Part shown: positions 24,987 to 33,322 of the stretch, piece by piece
Numbering within the stretch: the stretch's first letter is position 1
Layout: every line of letters begins with the position of its first letter
From: JALEFZ01 sp038527485
Lineage (GTDB): Bacteria > Bacteroidota > Bacteroidia > J057
Assembly: GCA_038527485.1 (NCBI GenBank)
Contig: JBCBFT010000017.1
Span: forward strand, 24,645 to 88,644
Length of the DNA: 64,000 bases
Direction of reading: 5' to 3'
Translations under genes and position numbers: made by a program
Notes under the pieces: model-generated
What the model saw: only the letters and a program-made list of their open reading frames with translations
Databases searched by the model: none
Told to the model about the DNA's origin: nothing

Positions 24987-25562
24987 ATGGAAGCGACTTT
25001 CTTTGAATGGATCACCCAGCCTTGGCCGTGGTGGTTGGGGGGGATCATGATCACGGTGATCATGGGCTCTATGCTTTTTATGAATAAAACCTTTGGGGTA
25101 TCGTCTACCTTCCGGGCGGTATGTGCAGCGACAGGAGGAGGGAAGTATTCGAATTTTTTTCAGTTTGATTGGAAAAATCAAATGTGGAATATGGTGTTCA
25201 TCCTTGGAGCATTAATAGGAGGAATCATCAGCGAGACCTTACTGGCGAGCCCGGATGAAATGGCACTTTCTTCTGCTACAGTAGAGGATCTTAGGCAGTT
25301 AGGGGTTCAGGTAGATACACAGTACATGGCCCCTACCAGTCTGTTCAGTTGGCAGAGCTTACTCAGCTTTGAGGGCTTTTTCTTGATCATTGTAGGCGGC
25401 TTTTTGGTAGGCTTTGGTGCGCGCTATGCAGGAGGATGTACCTCAGGACATGCCATCAGCGGATTATCCAATCTCCAAGTGCCTTCTTTGGTAGCTGTGA
25501 TAGGCTTTTTTATTGGGGGATTGATCATGACCCATCTCATTTATCCCCTTGTACTGGGATAA
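24987..25562 (+). CDS. YeeE/YedE family sulfur-compound transporter, N-terminal half protein
   Basis: This 191-residue membrane protein has about five hydrophobic helices and the family motif GGCTSGHAISG near residue 150, whose Cys is the one thought to pass sulfur species such as thiosulfate. The ATG at 24987 (MEATFFEWI) is chosen over a TTG six bases earlier. The partner half follows after 48 bases. In E. coli YeeE both halves are fused; here, as in PmpA/PmpB-like systems, they are split. The promoter region contains a probable CRP/FNR-type site. Import of thiosulfate or related sulfur is inferred from family. Confidence 0.88.
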   Translation: MEATFFEWITQPWPWWLGGIMITVIMGSMLFMNKTFGVSSTFRAVCAATGGGKYSNFFQFDWKNQMWNMVFILGALIGGIISETLLASPDEMALSSATVEDLRQLGVQVDTQYMAPTSLFSWQSLLSFEGFFLIIVGGFLVGFGARYAGGCTSGHAISGLSNLQVPSLVAVIGFFIGGLIMTHLIYPLVLG

Positions 25563-25610
25563 TGTACCCTCAAGTATTCCGCTTATTCCCCATCACTCCA
25601 AAACAAATCA

Positions 25611-26027
25611 ATGAAAAAATATATCGGTTTTTTGTTTGTCGGCATTGTGTTCGGCATTACGATGACGAAGTCTGAAGCGATTTCCTGGTATCGGATACAG
25701 GAGATGTTTCGCTTCCAATCCTTCCATATGTATGGCATCATCATGACGGCTGTCGTACTAGGTGCAGGGCTCATCGCTGCGATCAAGCGATTCAATCTAC
25801 AGTCCTGGTTTGGTCAACCCATTCATATTCCCGCCAAAGCGCATACCTACATGCGGTACATCATCGGTGGGACGATCTTTGGATTAGGCTGGGCAGCTAC
25901 AGGTGCCTGCCCTGGTCCCATGTACGTATTGGTTGGAAATGGACTTTCAGTATTTCTCGTAGTGATCCTAAGTGCCGTTTTCGGAACCTTCGTCTATGGC
26001 ATGGTGCGCCACAGACTCCCGCACTGA
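25611..26027 (+). CDS. YeeE/YedE family sulfur-compound transporter, C-terminal half protein (DUF6691-like)
   Basis: The 138-residue membrane protein has four hydrophobic helices and the partner motif ATGACPGPMY near residue 100, whose Cys mirrors the CTSGH Cys of the first protein. It begins MKKYIGFLFVGIVFGI, the usual start of this half. It is separated by 48 bases from the first half and is almost certainly co-transcribed. Together they should form one transporter with inverted-repeat topology. No rhodanese, sulfurtransferase or metallo-beta-lactamase gene, which often accompany such pairs, is adjacent. Confidence 0.87.
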   Translation: MKKYIGFLFVGIVFGITMTKSEAISWYRIQEMFRFQSFHMYGIIMTAVVLGAGLIAAIKRFNLQSWFGQPIHIPAKAHTYMRYIIGGTIFGLGWAATGACPGPMYVLVGNGLSVFLVVILSAVFGTFVYGMVRHRLPH

Positions 26028-26381
26028 TGGTACGAATAGACCAAAAAGGAGAGATCGGACAATATTTCTGAGCGCGCACTCTAGACTTGATTTGTGCCAT
26101 ATCCAACATGGACTTGACATCTTCTCCAAGTTTTTTAATCAATACCAGATTGAATAAAGTGAATGGTACAGGGATATACCTTTGAGGAAAAAAATGTATA
26201 CAAAGAAGGGTGACAAAGAGAGAGAGACTACTTCTCAAGGTGGTGGGAAATCAAATTAATAAATGTGTATATTAAGATATAAAATAAAGAGAGGGCACAG
26301 AATGGCTACAGATGTCTTGAACATCGTGGCATGCTTCAAAAGATGACTTCCCTTTCATCAATCACCTAAACCAACATCATT
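26028..26381. other. 354-base spacer without a gene
   Basis: AT-rich sequence between the YeeE/YedE pair and the GlsB-like gene. A TACCTTTG element at 26177-26184 matches the -7 consensus, with a TTG 24 bases upstream, longer than usual; it would leave a leader of almost 200 bases. No terminator hairpin, RNA gene or coding frame was seen. Confidence 0.35.
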
Positions 26382-26654
26382 ATGGGTCTTATTATTTCAT
26401 TACTCATCGGTGCAGCAGCAGGCGCCATTGCCAAAATGCTGACACCCCAACAAGAAAAAGGAGGATGGGTTTCCTCTCTGGTTATTGGTATCCTGGGTTC
26501 ATGGGTCGGGAACTTCCTCGCAGGTGTCATAGGACTTCAGGGCCTTTTGGGTACGACTTGGCTGGGTGAATTAATACTTGCAGTAGGCGGTGCTTTCTTG
26601 CTGCTATTTATCTACCACAAATACCTAGCAGATAAGTTGAATCTGCCTATTTGA
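26382..26654 (+). CDS. GlsB/YeaQ/YmgE family small membrane protein
   Basis: The 90-residue protein has three hydrophobic helices with glycine-rich packing motifs (LIGAAAGAIAKMLTP, VIGILGSWVGNFLAG) that define the transglycosylase-associated family. Members are stress-induced inner-membrane proteins in many bacteria; the biochemical role is unknown. It is a single gene with a preceding long leader and a terminator following at 26717. Confidence 0.9.
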   Translation: MGLIISLLIGAAAGAIAKMLTPQQEKGGWVSSLVIGILGSWVGNFLAGVIGLQGLLGTTWLGELILAVGGAFLLLFIYHKYLADKLNLPI

Positions 26655-26716
26655 TAAGGATGATGATCATTTGATTTCCCTTCAAGGGATTATCTACGTA
26701 ATAATTGATGAATAAG

Positions 26717-26740
26717 GGCTGTCTTTCCAGGCAGCCTTTT
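26717..26740 (+). terminator. Rho-independent terminator after the GlsB-like gene
   Basis: GGCTGTC (26717-26723) pairs with GGCAGCC (26730-26736, one wobble), loop TTTCCA, then TTTT; it ends 11 bases before the next start codon. Confidence 0.75.
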
Positions 26741-26751
26741 ATCTTTGACCT

Positions 26752-27612
26752 ATGAATTTACCACCTGTCCTGCAATCCACTATCCATTCTTTTCTCCAAA
26801 CCCCTGTCCTCTCTGCCCAGTCTATTTCGGGAGGCTGTATCCATCAGTCCTTCAAATTACAAACACTGCGAGGTCCCTATTTCCTGAAATTCAATGAATG
26901 GAAGCTGGCAGATAACCTACAAGCAGAGAAGAAAGGCCTGGAAAGGCTAGGAGCTACAGAAAGCCTGAGAGTTCCTCGGATTCTTCAGCAGGGAGAAGCA
27001 GAGACACATACCTATCTTTTGCTAGAATGGATCGAGAGTAGGGGAGAGGCAGAGGATTACTGGGAGCAGTTGGGAAAAGGACTGGCGAATCTGCATCAGC
27101 ATACACAAGTTCACTTTGGGCTGGATGATGATAATTTCATCGGAGCTTTGCCGCAAAGCAATACCGCAACCAACAACTGGGCCGATTTCTTTATCGAGCA
27201 ACGCATACAGCCACTGCTAAAATCAGGACGTGAAAAAGGATACATTACGCCTTCTTTAGAAGCGAAGTTTCAACAATTCCTCAAAAAAGTTCCTGACATT
27301 TTCCCCGAAGAAGCTCCAGCCTTAATCCACGGAGATCTATGGGGAGGGAATCTTTTGGTAGGCCCGCAAGGAGAACCTGTCATGATTGATCCTGCCGTTT
27401 ACTATGGACATCGAGAGATGGAGCTGTCGTTTATGACCTTATTTGACAAACAGCCAGATACTTTCTACCGAACCTATGAATCGATCCGTCCACTGGCACC
27501 CGACTTCCCTTCCAGAGTCAAGTATTATAATTTGTATCCACTCCTCGTCCATTTGAATCTATTCGGTACCTCTTATCTCTCAGGAATTGAACAAAGTCTG
27601 AAGGGGTTTTAG
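26752..27612 (+). CDS. Fructosamine kinase family protein
   Basis: The 286-residue cytoplasmic kinase belongs to the fructosamine-3-kinase/ketosamine-3-kinase family, which phosphorylates sugar adducts on amines so that the adduct falls off (protein deglycation) or phosphorylates related small molecules. Visible parts are the N-lobe Lys in YFLKFNEW, the catalytic loop HGDLWGGNLL near residue 197 and the DPAVYYGHRE motif near 214, both diagnostic. Length is normal. It is a single gene closely preceded by a terminator. The physiological substrate in bacteria is not established. Confidence 0.93.
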   Translation: MNLPPVLQSTIHSFLQTPVLSAQSISGGCIHQSFKLQTLRGPYFLKFNEWKLADNLQAEKKGLERLGATESLRVPRILQQGEAETHTYLLLEWIESRGEAEDYWEQLGKGLANLHQHTQVHFGLDDDNFIGALPQSNTATNNWADFFIEQRIQPLLKSGREKGYITPSLEAKFQQFLKKVPDIFPEEAPALIHGDLWGGNLLVGPQGEPVMIDPAVYYGHREMELSFMTLFDKQPDTFYRTYESIRPLAPDFPSRVKYYNLYPLLVHLNLFGTSYLSGIEQSLKGF

Positions 27613-27707
27613 GGAGAAGAGACATGAGGAGGTAGGAAAGTATCCTTCGGGAACATCAATTTTCCCACATTTCTTGTAATTTACCTCAAAAGGAAACGAC
27701 TGATCTC

Positions 27708-28454
27708 ATGAAAAATATATCCCTCCTGTGCCTTGCGGCTGCTATGATTTGGGCTTTTGGATGCAAAAGCCAGGTGCAAACAAAAGATGCTTCAGCGAGT
27801 AATACGCAAACGACGACGACTACTCCCAATACAGCCCTCGGTTCTTCCCAGAAAGTACCCTACGAGTGCTCTCTCAATGATTTTGACTATCAGGATGCGG
27901 CACTGACACAAGGAGAGTTATTCCCCTATGTCTACCAAGGGACAGGACGAAGCCATGTGCTAGAGGCTTACAAGCTTCGATTTCAGTTGACTTATCAAAC
28001 GCCACTCGTGGGCATGACCAATGACCAAGTCCCCTGGATCAACGTGGACAACTACTCTGAACTCAATGGAAACTTCATTACCTACGTGCGAAATGGGCGT
28101 ACACTGAGCTTGGAAAATCCCTACATACAAGTCCAGTATATTGGGAAAAAAGTGCCCTCTTTCAGCAGCATTGACTCTGCTTATATATGGGTAGATGATC
28201 TGTTTATGAACCGATTGGAAGGAGAGGCCCTCACCGAGCGGTATGAGTTAGAGACACAGTCAGGTGCCAAGGCCATCTGCAAGGATTACAAGTATCCCGA
28301 CAGAAATGGCCGTAAAGGGAAGCACTTGGCCTATGCCTATATCGACATGGGAGACGAGTACCTCTTGGGGATTGTCCTCACGACCGTGATCGGTTCCGAC
28401 TTCCTCCCCAACAAGCCCCTGTTTCAGGATCTCGTCAAGAGTTATTGTGAGTAA
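27708..28454 (+). CDS. Lipoprotein of unknown function
   Basis: The 248-residue protein has a lipoprotein signal with AFGC (Cys19) followed by a Ser/Thr/Gln-rich linker to about residue 50. The globular part (50-248) is mixed alpha/beta with WINVDNYSE, YELETQSGAKAICKDY and two more cysteines, one near the C-terminus (KSYCE) that may pair with Cys in YECSLND. I do not recognise a family. It is a single gene, convergent with the DUF1801-like gene. Confidence 0.7.
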   Translation: MKNISLLCLAAAMIWAFGCKSQVQTKDASASNTQTTTTTPNTALGSSQKVPYECSLNDFDYQDAALTQGELFPYVYQGTGRSHVLEAYKLRFQLTYQTPLVGMTNDQVPWINVDNYSELNGNFITYVRNGRTLSLENPYIQVQYIGKKVPSFSSIDSAYIWVDDLFMNRLEGEALTERYELETQSGAKAICKDYKYPDRNGRKGKHLAYAYIDMGDEYLLGIVLTTVIGSDFLPNKPLFQDLVKSYCE

Positions 28455-28496
28455 AACTTAGGAGAAGGACTCGTAAAAGATACTTTTGTCTGAAGT

Positions 28497-28521
28497 CTTG
28501 AGCGTAGCGAAATCGCTCAAG
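28497..28521. terminator. Hairpin between convergent genes, possible terminator
   Basis: Perfect 8-bp stem CTTGAGCG / CGCTCAAG around TAGCGAAAT. There is no T run on either strand, so factor-independent termination is doubtful. The loop and stem contain the AGCGTAGCG core that also occurs in the tandem repeat at 22264-22306. Confidence 0.4.
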
Positions 28522-28534
28522 GGATGATGTCTGA

Positions 28535-28900
28535 TCAGATCCATTCTTTCTCCTTATATACCTCGACCCCTTTTTCAATCATCTCTTGGATTTCTTGAAA
28601 GAGGGTTTCGTCGATTTTTTTGAGGTGAAAACAGCTTTTTCCCTTGAGCTTCTTTTGGAGTTCGGGGGAAGGAGAAAAGTATTCCTTATCGGTATAGATG
28701 GGGAAAAAATACAAGCGTACATCCTTGGGCTTGGGAACTATACTGGCAAAAAATGCACCTTCGACTTTTTTCCTTCCTTGCACGACCTCTTTCGTCCCCG
28801 TCACTTCAAATTGCTCGGGGGTATCCACTTTTACCTGAAGGTATGGCTGTTGAGATCTAAGGAGATCTTTGAGGGCTTGTTCGAGTTGGGGGAGTTCCAT
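28535..28900 (-). CDS. DUF1801-like small protein
   Basis: The 121-residue protein has the feature set of the DUF1801/YdhG-like group: RLYFFPIYTDKEYF strand, the basic LQKKLKGKSCFHLKK segment near residue 85 and a final helix ending GVEVYKEKEWI. No catalytic residues are known for this fold. It is a single gene on the minus strand, convergent with the lipoprotein gene. Confidence 0.65.
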   Translation of the reverse strand: MELPQLEQALKDLLRSQQPYLQVKVDTPEQFEVTGTKEVVQGRKKVEGAFFASIVPKPKDVRLYFFPIYTDKEYFSPSPELQKKLKGKSCFHLKKIDETLFQEIQEMIEKGVEVYKEKEWI

Positions 28901-29448
28901 AGCAGTGGAGGTATAAATAGGCGTAAATGAAAGTAATATTGATCGTCACACATGAGTGGGTATCGTATGTTCTAAATAAAGGCGTCGATGGACCGTATCT
29001 CTACATAGAATATAAATCCCATCTGAATTCATTCGTGATCCTCACTGATGGGCTAAGATCCTAGAAATCTGTCTTCGTAGGGTCGTGTTTTATGAGAGTA
29101 AATATAGCGAAAAGGGCGCTTCCTGCTTAGCCAGCGAAAGTAAATGAAAAGGATGATTACCCAAGGGATGGCAATTCCAACAGACATATTATGTTCAGGT
29201 TGATAAATGGAAATCGCATGCGAAATATATAAAATTTTGAGCATCCCTAAATTCCTCCCCCATTCCTAATATGAGGAAAGTAAAACGGAGAAAGTACAGG
29301 TTTCAGCTAGGAGCGAAATTCGCCAATCGTGAATCTTCTATAAAAAATGTATATTCAGGCCACCTTTCGAAGATCTACATTTCCTTTCCCAAAAATCTTC
29401 GTGAAGGCTGTAACTTTCCTTACCCTACGCATTAAGAGTGCAAATTGA
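28901..29448. other. 548-base spacer upstream of the ECF sigma operon
   Basis: It holds at most one small minus-strand frame (29053-29187, listed separately). The 250 bases before the sigma gene should contain its promoter; no perfect TAnnTTTG element was found. No tRNA- or rRNA-like sequence. Confidence 0.4.
29053..29187 (-). CDS. Possible small single-pass membrane protein
   Basis: From ATG 29187 the frame encodes 44 residues: a hydrophobic helix (VGIAIPWVIILFIYFRW) followed by a basic, aromatic tail (SRKRPFRYIYSHKTRPYEDR). This has the form of a real short membrane protein rather than random translation, but there is no ribosome-binding site, no neighbour and no recognised family. The frame is open 19 codons further upstream. 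Confidence 0.3.
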   Translation of the reverse strand: MSVGIAIPWVIILFIYFRWLSRKRPFRYIYSHKTRPYEDRFLGS

Positions 29449-30048
29449 TTGTTTAACAGCTTGACCCGCAGGAACTATACCCGGACCAAGGCCGAAATGG
29501 AAGAAGAGTATCGGCTGATACAAGATGCCCAGCGCAATCCTAAGCGTTTTGGGGTGCTTTATCAGCGGTACTATGAGGCGATTTTTGTATTTGTCTTCAA
29601 ACGTGTGAACGACGAAGACCAGACAGCAGATCTGACCTCCCAAGTCTTCCTCAAGGCCATGACACACCTGAAAAACTACAAGTTTCAAGGGGTGCCCTTC
29701 AGTGCATGGTTGTATCGCATCGCCATGAATGAAGTCAACCAGTTTTTTCGCCAGTCCAAAAACCAACGGACCATCAGCATGGAAAAAAGCCAGTTGGCGG
29801 ATATCATCCAAGAGGTAGAAGAAGGGAAGAGCGAAGAAAATATATGGCGTATGGTAGAAGCGCTACAAGAATTGTCACCAGAGGAAGTGCAGCTGATCGA
29901 ATTTCGATACTTCGAGCGCATCCCCTTCAAAGAAATTGCCCTGATCTACGGGATCACAGAAAATAATGCCAAAGTACGCGTACATCGCCTACTCGCGAAA
30001 CTCAAAAAAATCATGACTAGGAGGGAGATATGTCAAGATACAAAATAA
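29449..30048 (+). CDS. ECF-type RNA polymerase sigma factor
   Basis: The 199-residue protein has sigma region 2 (about 28-95: GVLYQRYYEAIFVFVFKRV, then DLTSQVFLKAM and PFSAWLYRIAMNEVNQF) and region 4 (about 130-190: LSPEEVQLIEFRYFERIPFKEIA then a helix-turn-helix). No ATG is available at the expected N-terminus: TTG 29449 or TTG 29461 keeps the RNYTRTKAEMEEEYRLI segment, whereas ATG 29497 would lose it and give 183 residues. It overlaps the following membrane-protein gene by 19 bases, the usual sigma/anti-sigma coupling. It probably drives its own operon and unknown targets. Confidence 0.9.
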   Translation: MFNSLTRRNYTRTKAEMEEEYRLIQDAQRNPKRFGVLYQRYYEAIFVFVFKRVNDEDQTADLTSQVFLKAMTHLKNYKFQGVPFSAWLYRIAMNEVNQFFRQSKNQRTISMEKSQLADIIQEVEEGKSEENIWRMVEALQELSPEEVQLIEFRYFERIPFKEIALIYGITENNAKVRVHRLLAKLKKIMTRREICQDTK

Positions 30049-31559
30049 ATATCGACCAGCCTTTGCCTGATCCCCAGGTCATGCGTAAGCATAAGGACTT
30101 CGACTCCCTGTACGATGCCTATCGTGTCAACAGTAAGTTTGAGTTCTGGCGCAATATTTACAAGAATCCTCGATTCTTCGGGATATTTGTAATATTAGCT
30201 GCGGTGGGATTTCTCGTGTTCGATTCCGTGCAAGAAGAGGAAGCAAAAACAGAAGTAGCCTGGTTTCAACCTCCTTTTGATCCTATACAACCTGCCTATC
30301 AAGTGATACCGCTAGATACAGAAGCGATAACAACGGTCTTTACCAAAGCCGAGTTCCAACTAAAGATTCCTGATGATGCCTTTGTTGAGGCACCCAATGA
30401 GGAGATTGAGCTACGCTATCGCTATCTACCTGACGCCCGCTCGTGGTTCCTAGTGGATTTGCCTATGCAAAATGATACAGGATTTTATCGCTCACCAGGA
30501 ATTGTCGAGATACAAGCATGGGCAGGAGATCGTCCAGCTACGCTGAAACCTGAAGTCAAAGTAGAGGTAAGCTACACGCTACCCGAACGACCCGAAGGAT
30601 ACAATGCTTCTAGATTGGATACTTCTGAGATGGACTGGAAACCGCTGGGAGTCGTACGTGTCAATCCTGTGGCGGATACCCAAGGATTGCTGGCACTCGG
30701 TCCAAAACCTGGATATGAAGTGGTGCAAGCAGAGATGGTTGCCAAAAGTGCCGCAAGCCCCAGCTTGAAAAGACCTGGACGCCCCTTTGGTGTGAAGCTG
30801 AAAAATATACAAGATTTTCCTGACTTTCGCCGCTATCAACAGATCTTTTGGGAGTATATCCCAGGCGCAGGTTCTTCCAATCCTTGGGAAGAAAGACTCA
30901 TCGGTCCCGATCAAGGCTGGAACGATGTAAGAGCCAGGAAGATGGATGGTGATCGCTATCAACTGACGTTCACTAAGACACTAGAAGATGGAGGATTGAT
31001 GCGCCGACGGGTCATGGCCAAACCCATCAAAGGAGTTCAAACAGAAAGTCAGGCTCAAAACTGGTACACCCAACAGCAGGCAGCTTATGCGCAAGCCGTA
31101 GCAGACTGGGAAGCCGCTCGCAATGCCGCCGTCGCTGCTGAAAGCACCGATCAGGAGGCCACAGTAAGAGCAAGGATTGCTCAGTGGGTAGCAGATTCTA
31201 TCAGCCTGTCCCAGCCTACAGCTTATCAAGTAGTCATTGCGACGGATAAGCTGGGCTTCATAGGGTTGATCAAAGAAGAAAATATGGCGACTAAGTCATC
31301 AGAAGTCTTTTTACCTGATAGCTTGGCCAAGGGTGAAGCAGACTTTATCTGGCTGAGCAATGACAAGATGGATCAATTACTGGTTCAAAATGTCAGAGGG
31401 GCTTCTATTGCTATCGCCAATGGAATCAATGCGCAAAATCTTAGAGTGTGGAGGAAAGAAGAGAAGGGGAAATTTGTGTGGGAGTTCCAATGGGAAGAAG
31501 AAAGTGTCCAAGTAGAACAACAAAGCATAGAGTGGTTTCACTTGATGGACGACGAATAA
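30030..31559 (+). CDS. Single-pass membrane protein, candidate anti-sigma partner of the ECF factor
   Basis: The 509-residue protein has a 47-residue cytoplasmic head, one membrane helix (about 48-66) and a large external part. The head (KHKDFDSLYDAYRVNSKFEFW) could bind the sigma factor; it does not show a ZAS zinc motif or a clear FecR domain. The external part has a ZU5/beta-sandwich-like first half (AEFQLKIPDDAFV, then GIVEIQAWAG) and a later IFWEYIP...NPWEERLIG region followed by an Ala-rich coiled stretch (about 350-390). The next gene's lipoprotein repeats this domain order. The ATG has an AGGAGGGAG sequence just upstream and overlaps the sigma gene by 19 bases. The role as anti-sigma is inferred from coupling and topology. 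Confidence 0.65.
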   Translation: MSRYKINIDQPLPDPQVMRKHKDFDSLYDAYRVNSKFEFWRNIYKNPRFFGIFVILAAVGFLVFDSVQEEEAKTEVAWFQPPFDPIQPAYQVIPLDTEAITTVFTKAEFQLKIPDDAFVEAPNEEIELRYRYLPDARSWFLVDLPMQNDTGFYRSPGIVEIQAWAGDRPATLKPEVKVEVSYTLPERPEGYNASRLDTSEMDWKPLGVVRVNPVADTQGLLALGPKPGYEVVQAEMVAKSAASPSLKRPGRPFGVKLKNIQDFPDFRRYQQIFWEYIPGAGSSNPWEERLIGPDQGWNDVRARKMDGDRYQLTFTKTLEDGGLMRRRVMAKPIKGVQTESQAQNWYTQQQAAYAQAVADWEAARNAAVAAESTDQEATVRARIAQWVADSISLSQPTAYQVVIATDKLGFIGLIKEENMATKSSEVFLPDSLAKGEADFIWLSNDKMDQLLVQNVRGASIAIANGINAQNLRVWRKEEKGKFVWEFQWEEESVQVEQQSIEWFHLMDDE

Positions 31560-31730
31560 CAGCAATGTTTACAGGCGCATGCCTCAAATAGTTGATAACC
31601 TAAGACCAGACAAAAGAAAACATCTCTGCGGAGCAGTAAACGAGTTCCTTTAGAACGATTTGTTTCTATCATTTTAGCTATACCATACATCGTTATTTCT
31701 TAATCGCCTTTTTAATTTAATACATATACC

Positions 31731-33161
31731 ATGACGAAGTCATTTACCCAGTGGCTGGGCCTAGCTGTGCTATGCGCCATATTCAGCTGTACCCCTGGGA
31801 CAGATTCTACTGCTACTGCAGATAATGGAGTCGTATCTCCACAGCTCCATGAGCAAACAGAAGAAGAAACACTCCAAGTAAGTGAAGTCGCGGGTCGGCT
31901 GGTAGCGCCTCCTCTAGATGATGTTCGCGTACCGACTGAGACGGTTACTTTTCAAACGGGCGTACAAGAAATACAAGAAAAGGCCCTAAGCAGTGGGACC
32001 ATACTACGTATCCAAGATGCGCGCTTTGTGGATGCCCAGCAGCAACCGATTGAAGGAGCAGTCGATATTCAGGTGAAAGAATTCATGGATGTCGCAGATA
32101 TTTTGATGAGTGGCATCACCATGCGCTACGATTCGGGGGACACTGACCATATCTTGCAGTCTGCAGGGATGATTGAGGTTCATGCCAACCACAATGGGCA
32201 GCCAGTTTTCATGGCTGATGGAGCAGAGATTGAGATCGACCTAGCAACGGGTAATGGAGCTGACGGCTATAACTTATACTATCTAGACGAGCAAAATGCA
32301 CAGAACTGGTCATTCATCCGTACCAGTACCGCCGAGGTAAATCCTGCCTTCGCCGCACGAGAAGCCCAGAAGAAAAAGACTCAGCCACTTCCTCTCAAGC
32401 CACGCAAACTAAGAGATGATGCAATTTCATTTGAGTTCGCTACCGACTATAATCGCTATCCGAGCTTGGCTCCCTACAAGGGGATCGTCTGGCAGTGGGC
32501 AGGAAAGACCACAAACAATACCCTCAACCCTGAGAAGGAGCAGTGGATATTTGGTGAGAAATGGGAGCGTGCGAGCGTAGAAGAGCAAGATGGTCAGAAG
32601 GGAATCTTTATTTTAACCTTACGTCGATCGGGGAAATCTGCGCGCTTACTGGTGACCCCCGCGCTAGAAGGAAAGGATTTTGACGAGGCTATGGCGACCT
32701 ATCGCAGGATCAAAAAAGAACAAAAAGCGATGAAAAAGCGTCAGCAGGAGAGCTATGCACGCCAATCTGAGTTTATTCGCTCATTTTCCATCAACCAAAT
32801 GGGGATCTACAATTATGACCGTATCCTCAAAATGCAGAATCGTGCAGAGATCATGGCCAGCTTCAATTTTAATGATTTACCTGGTTATGAGCCAGGAACC
32901 GTATCCACGGTCTATCTCATCATGGAAGGAGACAACTCGGTCGTTCAATATCCTCGCCAGAAGTGGAACCAATTCATGCTTTCTTCCGATGCCCAAAATC
33001 AGCTGATTGCCATCCTTCCAGGAAACCGCATCGCCGTTTTTGATCAAGAAGACTTCCAACGTGCACAGCCCTGGAATTTTGATTCCTTCGAATTCAAATT
33101 CAAGGATTCAGGTAGAAAAATCAGTAGCCCCGAAGATCTACGTACCTTTTTACAGGTATAA
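31731..33161 (+). CDS. Lipoprotein homologous to the external part of the adjacent membrane protein
   Basis: The 476-residue protein has a lipoprotein signal (FSCTPG, Cys20) and an acidic linker. Its domain order follows the external half of the protein at 30030: ILRIQDARFVDAQQQPIEGA matches the AEFQLKIPDDAFV block, SAGMIEVHANHNGQP matches SPGIVEIQAWAGDRP, GIVWQWAG with LNPEKEQWIFG matches IFWEYIPGAG with NPWEERLIG, and AIMPGNR-like LIAILPGNRIAV matches the end block. A basic, charged coiled coil (about 320-350) sits where the other has its Ala-rich stretch. It lies 171 bases downstream. It may be an outer-membrane ligand or competitor in signalling to the sigma factor; that is inference. Confidence 0.65.
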   Translation: MTKSFTQWLGLAVLCAIFSCTPGTDSTATADNGVVSPQLHEQTEEETLQVSEVAGRLVAPPLDDVRVPTETVTFQTGVQEIQEKALSSGTILRIQDARFVDAQQQPIEGAVDIQVKEFMDVADILMSGITMRYDSGDTDHILQSAGMIEVHANHNGQPVFMADGAEIEIDLATGNGADGYNLYYLDEQNAQNWSFIRTSTAEVNPAFAAREAQKKKTQPLPLKPRKLRDDAISFEFATDYNRYPSLAPYKGIVWQWAGKTTNNTLNPEKEQWIFGEKWERASVEEQDGQKGIFILTLRRSGKSARLLVTPALEGKDFDEAMATYRRIKKEQKAMKKRQQESYARQSEFIRSFSINQMGIYNYDRILKMQNRAEIMASFNFNDLPGYEPGTVSTVYLIMEGDNSVVQYPRQKWNQFMLSSDAQNQLIAILPGNRIAVFDQEDFQRAQPWNFDSFEFKFKDSGRKISSPEDLRTFLQV

Positions 33162-33322
33162 GTAAGAAGGGACCTAGAGCGCGAACTCCGTAGGGGATCG
33201 TTTCAATAAGACCATGGTTGGAAAAATGAGAATTTTGCGAAAAAGTAGATTTGAAGTTTCAGCTATGGTCTTAGTCTCACATCTTTTTCTTTTCATTCTC
33301 CCAAACTCAACCCTCGTCCTCC

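Noticed and set aside
33207..33273. TAAGACCAT/ATGGTCTTA inverted repeat with TAGATTTG between
   Set aside because: Arms 49 bases apart, likely chance; the -7-like element has its nearest TTG 25 bases upstream, outside the normal range.
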